A stretch of DNA of 30,966 nt, taken from positions 1 to 30,966 of the forward strand of contig JBFKMV010000039.1 in NCBI GenBank assembly GCA_041629655.1. The letters run 5' to 3'. This DNA comes from JBFKMV01 sp041629655. Its GTDB lineage: Bacteria; Acidobacteriota; Polarisedimenticolia; Polarisedimenticolales; Polarisedimenticolaceae. The position numbers and the translations under genes were made by a program. This document shows, one piece after another, positions 16,308 through 25,318 of this stretch (the stretch's first letter is position 1; each line of letters starts with the position of its first letter). A model generated the notes under the pieces. That model searched no databases. It was not told the DNA's origin and worked only from the letters and a program-made list of their open reading frames with translations.

Positions 16308-19300
16308 CGTCCGCGATCACGCCCACGTTGCCCCGGTCCGGTAACCCTGGCCGCCGCCTCACCGAACCCACCCCCACCCGGGGTCTCCAGCACCAGCCGA
16401 TCCCCCGTCTCGACCTCCCGCCCGTCGATCGCGCCGAGCAGCTCCGTCTCGCCGCCGGCGCGAATCACCCGTTGTAGTCCGGTCGCACCGGGCTGCCCGC
16501 CTTGCAACCCGTAGGGCGCGACGCTCCGGTGCTGGCTGATCACCGACAGCGCCACCGGCTCCAGGAACGCGAGCTCGCGCACCACGCCGTCGCCGCCCCG
16601 GTGTCGCCCGGCGCCGCCCGAGCCGCGGCGCACCGCGAACCGCAGCACCCGCACGGGATAGCGGTGCTCCAGGATCTCCGGATCGGTGATCCGCGTGTTG
16701 GTCATGTGGCTGTGCACGGCGCTGGCGCCGTCGAAGTCCGGTCCGGCCCCGCAGCCGCCGCCGACGGTCTCGTAATAGCCGAAGCGCTCGTTGCCGAAGA
16801 TGACGTTGTTCATCGTGCCCTGGCTGCACGCGGCGAGGCCGAGCGCCTTGAGCAGCGTGTCGACGAGGCGCTGGCTGGTCTCGACGTTGCCGCCGACGAC
16901 CGCCGGGGCCTCGCCGGGGTCGTCCGGGAAAGACGGGGAGAGCAGGCCGGGCGGGATCGCGATCGTCACGGCGCGCAGCAGGCCCTCGTTGAGCGGTAGC
17001 GGCTCCGGGATCAACAGGCGCAGGAAGTAGATCACGGCGCTGTGGACGATCGCGGGCGTGGCGTTGAGGTTGCCGGGGTGCACGTCGCCGCTGCCGGCGA
17101 AGTCGATCGCGGCGCTGTCGCCGTCGAGCCTGACGGCAACCTTGAGCGGAGTGCCGTCGTCGAGCTGCTCCTCCGCGGCGTACTCGCCGTCGGGGATCCG
17201 TTGCAGCGCGGCGCGGATGCGTTGCTCGGCCATCTCCTGGAGGCGGGTCATGTACAGGCGCACGGTGTCCGCGCCCGAGGCGTCGGCGAGGCCGCGGAGC
17301 GCCTCGGCGCCGGCGTGGTTGGCGGCGACGGCGGCGCGCAGGTCGGCGAGGTTGTCGCCGAGCGCGCGCGTGGGGTGCGGGCCTCCCGTGAGGAGACGGC
17401 GGAGCGTCTCCCAGTCCGCCGTGCCGCCGTGCACCAGACGCGTCGGCGGGATCACGACGCCCTCCTCGGCGAGGCGTGTCGCGGCGGGCGGCATCGAGCC
17501 GGGACGGCTCCCGCCGATCTCGGCGTGGTGGGCGCGGCTGGCCACGTAGCCCAGGAGCGTCGGTTGCCCATCCTGGGCGGGCACGTGCACGGGGGTCACC
17601 ACCGTCACGTCGGGCAGGTGCGAGCCCCCGTACTTGGGGTGGTTGGTCACGATCACGTCGCCGGGCTCCATCGGGATCGCGCGCGCCAGCTCGCGGACGC
17701 AGAGGCCGATCGCGCCGAGGTGCACGGGGATGTGCGGGGCGTTGACGACCAGCTCGCCCTGTGCGTCCAGCAGCGCGCAGGAGAAGTCCATGCGCTCCTT
17801 GACGTTGGTCGAGACGGCGGTGTGCCGCAGACGCTCGCCCATCTCGCGGGCGATGGTGTGGAAGCGGTGGGTGTAGAGCTCGAGGCGCACCGCTTCCGGC
17901 TGCTCGACGGTGGTCTCGGTGACGCCGCGCTCGCGGCGCAGGATCAGCGTGCCGTGGCGGTCCAGCTCGCCGCGCCAGCCGGGATCGACCACGGTGGTGC
18001 TGTGCGGCTCGAGGATCAGCTCCGGTCCCGCGACGGTGTCGCCGGGGACGAGCGCGCCTCGTTTCGCATGACGGTCCCGGGGTGCGACCGGCGTCTCGGC
18101 GACCGACGACGCCACCACGCGCAGCGAGGCCACCTCGACCTCGCGTCCCTCGGGGCGGTGGCCGAACAGCGTCAGGTAACGCTGCTCGAACGCGGCGCCG
18201 AGGCTGTCGGGGTCCGTGATCTCCACGTCGAGCGTGGCATCCTGGCCGGCGAACCGCATCAGCGCGATGCGGCGCCGGATCTCGACGTCGTCCCGGGCCA
18301 CGCCCTGTTCCAGCACGCGCTCGACGGCCTGGCGCTCGAGGTCGCCGAGCAGGCCGGCCAGCTCGCGCTTGAGCTCCTCCAGCTCGCGCAGCACCTGGCG
18401 TTCGGCGAACCGCTCCAGTACCGCGTGACCCAGGCCCAGCGCGCTGAGCAGTCCGGCGTCCTCGGGCACCAGCACCGTGCCCACGCCGAGCCGCTCGGCG
18501 ACCGCGCAGGCGTGCTGCCCGCCGGCGCCGCCGAAGGCGACCAGCGCGTAGTCGGCCGGGTCGTAGCCGCGGCGGAGCGAGATGCGCCGGATCGCGTCGG
18601 CCATCGTCTCGTCGGCGATCGCCCGCAGGCCTTCCAGCAGCGCCTTCGTTTCCGGGGCGCGCCCTTCACGTCCCGCGACCTCCGCTCGAAGCTGCTCCAG
18701 CGCCGCGCGCGCCGGCGCGGGGTCCACCGGAATGCGAAAGCTCGACGGGTCGAGCCGGCCCGAGAGCAGGTTCACGTCGGTCACGGTCAGCGGTCCGCCC
18801 GCGCCGTAACACGCCGGCCCCGGCCGGGCGCCAGCGCTGCGCGGGCCGACGCGCAGCCGGTGACCGTCGAACCAGCACACCGAGCCCCCGCCGGCGGCGA
18901 CGCTCTCGATCGCCAGCGCCGGCGCCATCAGCGTCGCGTCGCCGACGCGGTGCTCGAACTGGTACTCGTAGTCGCCGTCGATCCGCGCCACGTCGGTGCT
19001 AGTGCCGCCCATGTCGAAGGCCAGCAGGCGCTCGAACCCCGAGCGCCGTCCCGCCAGTGCGGCGCCGACCACGCCGCCGGCCGGACCGCTCAACAGGCTG
19101 TCCTTGGGGCTGAAGCTCTGGGAGGAGACCAACCCCCCGGCGCTGGTCATCACGTGCAGGCGGCCCCGCTCCCCGAGACTCGTGGCGACGTGCTCGAGGT
19201 ACGAGCGCACCTCGGGCGCCAGGTAGGCATCCACCACCGCGGTCTGCGCGCGCGTCAACAGGCCGATTCCCGGGGCCAGCGCGGCGGAGGCCGAGACGTG

Positions 19301-20071
19301 CTCGAAGCCCGCCTCGCGCAGCAGCGCCTCGACGCGCCGCTCGTGCGCCGGGTTCCGGTAGGCATGGAGCAGCGCCACGGCCGCCACGCGCACGCCGCGC
19401 GCCAGCAGGTCGCCCGCCGCGCCGGCGACGGCGGCTTCGTCCAGCGGCTCCAGCACACTGCCGTCGGCAGCCAGCCGCTCGGGTACCTCGACGACCTCGG
19501 AATACAGCGGTGGCGGCTTCCTGACGTCGAGCGCGAACAGCTCGGGCCGCTGCTGCGTGCCGATCTCCAGCAGGTCGCCGAAGCCGCGGGTGATGAACAG
19601 CGCCGTCGGGACGCCGCGCCGCTCGAGCAGCGCGTTGGTGCCCAGCGTGGTGCCGAGCCGCATCCCCCCGAGGTCCAGCGGCCGGTCCGGCGGCGTGCCC
19701 GTCAGCAGCCGCGCGGCCAGGACCGGGGCCTCCTCGGGCGAGGCCACCTCGAACGGCGTGCCCGGCGCCGGGGGCTCGTCGAGCGGCGCGTCCAGGCGCA
19801 GCCGGCCGCCGGCGGGGTCGTACGCGGCCACCGTGGCCTCGGCCCGCTCGCGGTCGAGCCGGCGGAAGGCGAAGCCGCGGACCAGGTCGGCCACGGCGCC
19901 CCAGTCCTCGCGCACCTCGAACGTCGTGTCGTCGACCGGCCGCAGCAGCGTGCCGCGCAGGGCGCTGGTGCTGAGAACCTTCGCACGGCGGAGGCATCCC
20001 GCGGCATCGAGCGCCAGCCCGTCGGTAAAGGTGCCTCCCGTGTCGATCCAGACCTGCCGGCGGGAGGCCAT
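16298..20071 (-). CDS. 5-oxoprolinase (ATP-hydrolysing), fused hydantoinase A and B halves
   Basis: 1257 residues, near the length of single-chain 5-oxoprolinases (about 1,280 in animals). Cytosolic enzyme that opens 5-oxo-L-proline to L-glutamate with ATP; the family also holds ATP-dependent hydantoinases. The HyuA-like half (about 1-700) has the phosphate-binding motif IDTGGTFTDG (9-18) and the second motif FDMGGTSTDVARIDG (about 350-364). Typical OPLAH segments follow, such as SLRRGYDPADYALVAFGGAG and VPEDAGLLSALGLG. The HyuB-like half (about 720-1240) includes NVKERMDFSCALLD, DVIVTNHPKYGGSHLPDVTV and a closing ETPGGGGFG. In many bacteria the halves are separate genes. It starts 7 bases after glutamate dehydrogenase, whose substrate is the product of this enzyme, and that favours true 5-oxoprolinase over hydantoinase. 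A GGGAGG-like ribosome site is not obvious; coupling is likely. Confidence 0.9.
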   Translation of the reverse strand: MASRRQVWIDTGGTFTDGLALDAAGCLRRAKVLSTSALRGTLLRPVDDTTFEVREDWGAVADLVRGFAFRRLDRERAEATVAAYDPAGGRLRLDAPLDEPPAPGTPFEVASPEEAPVLAARLLTGTPPDRPLDLGGMRLGTTLGTNALLERRGVPTALFITRGFGDLLEIGTQQRPELFALDVRKPPPLYSEVVEVPERLAADGSVLEPLDEAAVAGAAGDLLARGVRVAAVALLHAYRNPAHERRVEALLREAGFEHVSASAALAPGIGLLTRAQTAVVDAYLAPEVRSYLEHVATSLGERGRLHVMTSAGGLVSSQSFSPKDSLLSGPAGGVVGAALAGRRSGFERLLAFDMGGTSTDVARIDGDYEYQFEHRVGDATLMAPALAIESVAAGGGSVCWFDGHRLRVGPRSAGARPGPACYGAGGPLTVTDVNLLSGRLDPSSFRIPVDPAPARAALEQLRAEVAGREGRAPETKALLEGLRAIADETMADAIRRISLRRGYDPADYALVAFGGAGGQHACAVAERLGVGTVLVPEDAGLLSALGLGHAVLERFAERQVLRELEELKRELAGLLGDLERQAVERVLEQGVARDDVEIRRRIALMRFAGQDATLDVEITDPDSLGAAFEQRYLTLFGHRPEGREVEVASLRVVASSVAETPVAPRDRHAKRGALVPGDTVAGPELILEPHSTTVVDPGWRGELDRHGTLILRRERGVTETTVEQPEAVRLELYTHRFHTIAREMGERLRHTAVSTNVKERMDFSCALLDAQGELVVNAPHIPVHLGAIGLCVRELARAIPMEPGDVIVTNHPKYGGSHLPDVTVVTPVHVPAQDGQPTLLGYVASRAHHAEIGGSRPGSMPPAATRLAEEGVVIPPTRLVHGGTADWETLRRLLTGGPHPTRALGDNLADLRAAVAANHAGAEALRGLADASGADTVRLYMTRLQEMAEQRIRAALQRIPDGEYAAEEQLDDGTPLKVAVRLDGDSAAIDFAGSGDVHPGNLNATPAIVHSAVIYFLRLLIPEPLPLNEGLLRAVTIAIPPGLLSPSFPDDPGEAPAVVGGNVETSQRLVDTLLKALGLAACSQGTMNNVIFGNERFGYYETVGGGCGAGPDFDGASAVHSHMTNTRITDPEILEHRYPVRVLRFAVRRGSGGAGRHRGGDGVVRELAFLEPVALSVISQHRSVAPYGLQGGQPGATGLQRVIRAGGETELLGAIDGREVETGDRLVLETPGGGGFGEAAARVTGPGQRGRDRGRQA

Positions 20072-20078
20072 GCGACGC

Positions 20079-21509
<1,431 letters not shown>

Positions 21510-21516
21510 GGTGTCG

Positions 21517-21523
21517 CCTCCCC
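21517..21523 (-). promoter_or_regulatory. gdhA: Strong Shine-Dalgarno deciding the GTG start of glutamate dehydrogenase
   Basis: GGGGAGG on the minus strand, seven bases before the GTG at 21509. It fixes the start at GTG rather than at the ATG further upstream. Confidence 0.75.
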
Positions 21524-21540
21524 GGGGAAAAGAGCACGCG

Positions 21541-21570
21541 ATTCTAGCCAGCATCCGCACCGGGTGTCAA
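21541..21570 (-). promoter_or_regulatory. gdhA: Near-consensus sigma-70 promoter for the gdhA/5-oxoprolinase operon
   Basis: On the minus strand a perfect TTGACA (21570 to 21565) and TAGAAT (21546 to 21541, 5/6) are separated by 18 bases. Transcription should start near 21534, leaving a leader of about 25 bases with the GGGGAGG ribosome site. This is the best promoter in the window and suggests strong, largely constitutive expression. Confidence 0.7.
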
Positions 21571-21757
21571 AGCCGGGCCGCGTCGGCGCTGTCCGGAGAT
21601 TCGTCCTGGGGCCCCGCAGTTTTTTGTCACTGCCCGTGCGAACGGCTGTCAGTTTCCCGTCCGGCTTGTCGGAACCTTCCGGCATCGTCGGCCTTCCGGC
21701 TGGCTGGTGCGCATCTTGCTGAATGAAACCACCGGGGGAGACCACTCGAGAGCCGAG

Positions 21758-22597
21758 ATGCCCGGACCCGCCCATCGCAGCGTTGCCCCCCGAGCCGGGC
21801 TTCCGGCCGTGTGGCTGGCGCTGGCGGTCTGCCTGGCGACGGTCGGCGCGGCGGTCGGCGCGCCGGCCGAGCGTCCCGCCGACTGGCATCACGACGGCGA
21901 CGTCGACCGGCGGCCGCCGGCCCTCGACGTGCTGCCGACCCTGGCCTGTTCCACCGCGACCGACCTGACGCTCAAGATCCGCGTGGCCGACCCGAGCGGG
22001 CCGGGCGAGGTGCGGTTGTTCGTTCGCGGCGAGCACGACGTCTCGTTCCGCCCGGTCGGGCTGGTGCGGGACGGCTCGGTGTTCACGGCGCGCCTGCGTC
22101 CCACCGCGACCCGCGGCCGGCTGGTCAGCCTGTACGTCGAGGCCACCGACGCCTTGGGGAACGGACCGGCGTCGGCGGGATCGGCCGAGCGCCCGCTCAC
22201 GATTCCGCTCGTCGAGGAGACCGGGCACCCGGTGGGCGCCCTCACCGCGGCGCTGGGCGTGCTGGGCGCGGGGATGCTGATGCTGCTGGCCGACCGGTTG
22301 CGCGAGCGGCGCCGCCGCCGGCGCCGGGCGCGGATGCTCGAGGAGCGGTTCTGGAGCACCGTCGTCGGCCCGTTCGCCGGGTGCAGCGGGGACGCGTTCA
22401 CCGACCTGCTGAACCGGGTCTGCGCGCTGGAGGTCGACCACCCGGTGCGCGGCCGGGTCCGGCTCGCGCGCGCCGAGGTGCTGGCTCAGATCAAGCTCAG
22501 GGGCACTCGGGCGGGTCGGGATGCGGGCAGCTCGCGCCGAGCGCACGCTCCGGGTTGCCCGTGCTGCCGCGTTCCGCACCCGCGCTCGCGGGGCTGA
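21758..22597 (+). CDS. Unrecognised exported protein with a C-terminal transmembrane anchor
   Basis: 279 residues. An N-terminal signal peptide is likely (basic MPGPAHRSVAPRAG, hydrophobic LPAVWLALAVCLATVGAAVGA, cleavage after an Ala near 35). An extracytoplasmic region of about 130 residues has an Ig-like or fibronectin-like beta pattern (DLTLKIRVADPSGPGEVRLF, SVFTARLRPTA, LVSLYVEATDALGN). A single helix follows (GALTAALGVLGAGMLMLLA, about 160-180) and then a strongly basic stop-transfer (RERRRRRRRAR) and a cytoplasmic tail of about 85 residues. I do not recognise the family. The ATG at 21758 places the signal peptide correctly; a GTG at 21707 in the same frame is possible. The last 101 bases overlap the 3' end of the convergent sugar dehydrogenase, and this tail (Arg-, Gly-, Cys-rich) looks less protein-like than the rest. 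Confidence 0.65.
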   Translation: MPGPAHRSVAPRAGLPAVWLALAVCLATVGAAVGAPAERPADWHHDGDVDRRPPALDVLPTLACSTATDLTLKIRVADPSGPGEVRLFVRGEHDVSFRPVGLVRDGSVFTARLRPTATRGRLVSLYVEATDALGNGPASAGSAERPLTIPLVEETGHPVGALTAALGVLGAGMLMLLADRLRERRRRRRRARMLEERFWSTVVGPFAGCSGDAFTDLLNRVCALEVDHPVRGRVRLARAEVLAQIKLRGTRAGRDAGSSRRAHAPGCPCCRVPHPRSRG

Positions 22598-24170
22598 TCG
22601 CCACGACGAAATACGCGAACAGCTGGTCCGGGGCGGGCACGTCCGTGTCGCCCGCGGCCCAGCTCGTGTCGCAGGTGCTGTGGATGCAGTCGAACGTCCC
22701 GTTCGGCACCCCCCGGTAGACCTCGTAGTAGTCCACCGGGTGCATCGACGCGAACTCCAGGTCCTCCCAGCTCCAGTTGCCGCTGCCGTTCAGCAGGAAC
22801 GGGTCCGCCGCGCCGCCGCCGGAGACCTGCAGGTCGGTGAACGGCGGCATGATCTTGAGGATCTGGCCCAGTCCGGCGTCGGCCATGTACAGCTCGCCCA
22901 GCGCGTCCTCGCCGAAGCTGGTCAGGAAGTTGTCCGCCCGCCCCAGCTCGGTGTCCCAGTTCTGCTCGTTGGTCACCACGCCGCCGTCGATCACGAACGA
23001 CTGCACGGTTCCGGAGCCGTTGTCGCCCCAGAAGTACGTCCCGTGGAAGTTGGGCATCCGGCAGCCGCGGTAGACGTAGCCGCCGATCACCGAGTCGCCG
23101 ACGGCGGGGTTGGCGTACTCCTTCACCGGATCGGTCAGGCTGGGGTCGTTGCAGTCGGGGACCGAGATGTCGGTGCAGTTGTCGCCCGCCGGGTTGCAGG
23201 AGCTGCCGTTGTAGCAATGCAGCCCTTCCATGACCCGCCAGCCGTAGTTCTGGCCGCCGCCCGCGGACAGCGGCAGGTAGTTGATCTCCTCCCAGCAGTT
23301 CTGGCCGACGTCGGCGACGTACAGGTCCCCGGTCAGGGCGTCGAAGCTGTTGCGCCACGGGTTGCGCAGACCGTAGGCCCAGTTCTCGTCGCAGGTGCCG
23401 CCGGGGCCGTCCGCCAGCGGGTTGTCGCTGGGCACGGTGAAGCCCGTGCCGATGTTGTAGCCGCTCCAGCAGCCGAGGTCGGGCGCCGTTCCCATGGAAT
23501 CGATCCCCAGCACATCGATGCGCAGGATCTTGCCCAGCAGCGTTCCCAGCTCCTGCCCGTTGCCGCAGACGCTGCCGTGCTGGTCCCCGCCGCCGCCGCC
23601 GTCACCGGTCCAGATATAGAGGAAATCGTCCGGGCCGAAGGTCAGCTGCCCGCCGTTGTGGTTCGTCTCGGGCTCGTCGAAATCGAGCAGCACGACCTCG
23701 CTCAGCGGATCCGCCACGTCGGGATCCGCGGTGACCGAAAAGCGCGAGATGACCTGGCGGCACGGCCCGCCGAAGATCCCGCAGGTCCCGGCTCCCGCCG
23801 AGTAGTTCACGTAGAACTCGCCGCTGGTGGCGTAGTCGGGCGGGAAGGCCAGCCCCAGCAGCCCCTGCTCGCCGCCGCTCTTGACTTGTCCGGCGATGTC
23901 CAGGAACAGCGTCGTGACGCCCGGAGCGTCCCCGCGCTTCTTGATCCGGATCCGCCCGGCCTGCTCGGCGATGAACAGGCGGTCGGTGTCGCCGGGCGGC
24001 GAGGTCACGACCATCGGCGAGGAGACGCCGCTGGCCACGGTCACGGCCTTGAGCGTGACGTTGTCGACGGGGCTGACCCCGGAATCCTGGCAGTCCTGGG
24101 CGAACGTCGGGGCGGCGGCGAAAACGAACGTCACGGCGAGGAGAGCGGCCCGGCGAACCACCAGCATCAT
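22497..24170 (-). CDS. Secreted PQQ-dependent sugar dehydrogenase family protein with C-terminal Fn3-like domain
   Basis: 557 residues. A signal peptide (MMLVVRRAALLAVTFVFAAAPTFA) with probable cleavage at A|QD sends it to the periplasm or beyond. The main domain (about 35-450) is the six-bladed propeller of the glucose/sorbosone dehydrogenase family, which oxidises sugars with pyrroloquinoline quinone: GVSSPMVVTSPPGDTDRLF, GEQGLLGLAFPPDY, ETNHNGGQLTFGPDDFLYIWTGDGG, NPWRNSFDALTGDLYVADVGQNCWEEIN. No PQQ synthesis genes are in the window. The last 100 residues form an Fn3-like domain ending in a Cys-rich tail. There are over 15 cysteines, including an inserted loop LHCYNGSSCNPAGDNCTD, as in extracellular proteins stabilised by disulfides. 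Activity is inferred from family only; many relatives are uncharacterised. Two Met codons at the start are both possible. Confidence 0.85.
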   Translation of the reverse strand: MMLVVRRAALLAVTFVFAAAPTFAQDCQDSGVSPVDNVTLKAVTVASGVSSPMVVTSPPGDTDRLFIAEQAGRIRIKKRGDAPGVTTLFLDIAGQVKSGGEQGLLGLAFPPDYATSGEFYVNYSAGAGTCGIFGGPCRQVISRFSVTADPDVADPLSEVVLLDFDEPETNHNGGQLTFGPDDFLYIWTGDGGGGGDQHGSVCGNGQELGTLLGKILRIDVLGIDSMGTAPDLGCWSGYNIGTGFTVPSDNPLADGPGGTCDENWAYGLRNPWRNSFDALTGDLYVADVGQNCWEEINYLPLSAGGGQNYGWRVMEGLHCYNGSSCNPAGDNCTDISVPDCNDPSLTDPVKEYANPAVGDSVIGGYVYRGCRMPNFHGTYFWGDNGSGTVQSFVIDGGVVTNEQNWDTELGRADNFLTSFGEDALGELYMADAGLGQILKIMPPFTDLQVSGGGAADPFLLNGSGNWSWEDLEFASMHPVDYYEVYRGVPNGTFDCIHSTCDTSWAAGDTDVPAPDQLFAYFVVAISPASAGAERGSTGNPERALGASCPHPDPPECP

Positions 24171-24211
24171 GTCACCCCCTGATCGGAACTCGAAGGACGG
24201 GAACGCAGCGG

Positions 24212-24240
24212 GATATACCTCGATCGTGGGCCGGCGGCAA
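24212..24240 (-). promoter_or_regulatory. Possible promoter for the PQQ sugar dehydrogenase gene
   Basis: On the minus strand TTGCCG (24240 to 24235) and TATATC (24217 to 24212) are 17 bases apart, each 4/6 to consensus. The predicted leader to the ATG at 24170 is about 35 bases and includes GGGGGTGAC as the ribosome site. Confidence 0.4.
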
Positions 24241-24270
24241 CAGCGGCACCGGAGAGACTGCCTCGTTCCC

Positions 24271-24276
24271 TATAAT
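24271..24276 (+). promoter_or_regulatory. glk: Perfect -10 hexamer six bases before the glucokinase start (predicted leaderless transcript)
   Basis: TATAAT at 24271-24276 is followed by GGCGCC and the ATG at 24283, so the expected transcription start coincides with the A of the start codon. No Shine-Dalgarno sequence lies in the usual place (the nearest GGAGAG is 27 bases upstream). No convincing -35 element was found. Confidence 0.55.
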
Positions 24277-24282
24277 GGCGCC

Positions 24283-25311
24283 ATGATCCTCGCGGGAGAC
24301 GTCGGCGGCACCAAGACGCTCCTGGGGCTGTTCCGACACGCCGCCGGCCGCCTGCGCGCGGTCCGCGAAGCGTCGTTCCCCAGCCAGGAAAGTCCCTCGT
24401 TGGAGTCGATCGTCGAGCGCTTCCTGGCCGCAGGGCGCGAGAAGGTGCACGCCTGCGCCGTCGGTGTTGCAGGCCCGGTCCTGCGGGGACGAAGCCAGGT
24501 CGTCAACCTCGCGTGGCCCGTCGAGGCGCGACGGCTGGCCCGGGCGGTCGGCTTGCCCGAGGCGCACGTGCTCAACGATCTCGAAGCGACGGGCTGGGGC
24601 CTCCGCCAGCTTCCGCCGGGCAAGCTGCTCAACCTGACGCCCGGGCTGCGGCCTCGTCCCGGCAACGCCGCGCTGCTCGCCGCGGGCACCGGGCTCGGGA
24701 CGACGATCCTGTTCTGGGACGGCGAGGCGCACCGGCCGGCGGCCGGGGAGGGCGGGCACCAGAACTTCGCGCCGCGCGACGCCGACGAGATCGCGCTGCT
24801 CGGGCGCCTGCTCGAACGCTGGAAGCGCGTCAGCGTCGAGCGCGTCGTCTCCGGCTCGGGCTTCTCCGTGCTTTACGACTTTCTCGTCGAGTCCGGGCGC
24901 GCCGACGAGAGCGACCAGATGCGCCGCCTGCTCGAGGACGCCGAGGACAGGAACGCGGCGATCTCCTCGGCCGGGCTGCGCGGGATCGACCCGGTGGCCG
25001 CGCGGACGCTGCGCTGGTGGGTGTCGCTGTACGGCGCCGCGGCCGGCGACCTGGCCCTGGTCGCTCGCGCCGTCGGCGGGGTCTACGTGGGCGGCGGGAT
25101 CGCGCCCAAGATCCTGCCCGCGCTCAAGGACGGGACGTTCCTCGACGCCTTCCGCGACAAGGGCCGCCTGGCCCCGCTGCTGCACAAGATCCCGGTTCGT
25201 GTAATCTTGGAGCCGCGCGCGGCGCTCCTGGGCGCCGCAGCCCACGCCGCGCGCCACACCGGCGGCAGCCGGCGCGTCAAGCAGACCAGGACCGCGCAGC
25301 GCAGGAGGTAG
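24283..25311 (+). CDS. glk: Glucokinase
   Basis: 342 residues. Phosphorylates glucose with ATP to glucose 6-phosphate in the cytoplasm. The sugar-kinase motifs are present: the phosphate-1 loop LAGDVGGTKTLLGLF (3-17), GVAGPV (61-66), the catalytic Asp99 in LNDLEATGWG, and the phosphate-2 loop ALLAAGTGLGTTILF. VYVGGGIAPKIL near the C-terminus also fits. There is no zinc-binding CxCGxxGC motif of the ROK type, so it belongs to the E. coli Glk family. The last 18 residues are basic and disordered in appearance (ending TAQRRR). It is predicted to be translated from a leaderless mRNA (see the -10 element). Transketolase follows after 7 bases, with its ribosome site overlapping the glk stop codon. 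Confidence 0.93.
   Translation: MILAGDVGGTKTLLGLFRHAAGRLRAVREASFPSQESPSLESIVERFLAAGREKVHACAVGVAGPVLRGRSQVVNLAWPVEARRLARAVGLPEAHVLNDLEATGWGLRQLPPGKLLNLTPGLRPRPGNAALLAAGTGLGTTILFWDGEAHRPAAGEGGHQNFAPRDADEIALLGRLLERWKRVSVERVVSGSGFSVLYDFLVESGRADESDQMRRLLEDAEDRNAAISSAGLRGIDPVAARTLRWWVSLYGAAAGDLALVARAVGGVYVGGGIAPKILPALKDGTFLDAFRDKGRLAPLLHKIPVRVILEPRAALLGAAAHAARHTGGSRRVKQTRTAQRRR
25303..25308 (+). promoter_or_regulatory. tkt: Perfect Shine-Dalgarno for transketolase, abutting the glk stop codon
   Basis: AGGAGG at 25303-25308 is followed immediately by the TAG stop of glk and, ten bases on, the ATG of transketolase. This ties translation of the two genes together. Confidence 0.8.
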
Positions 25312-25318
25312 CACGACC

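Noticed and set aside
21608..21633. GGGGCCCC, then GCAGT with a T6 run and ACTGC: looks like an intrinsic terminator on the plus strand
   Set aside because: The palindrome leaves no room for a loop, the GCAGT/ACTGC stem is only 5 bp, and no plus-strand gene ends upstream of it. It could still be an operator in the divergent region.
21675..21700. Direct repeat CCTTCCGGC at 21675-21683 and 21692-21700
   Set aside because: Nine bases of G+C-rich sequence recur easily by chance here, and there is no partner regulator or conservation evidence.
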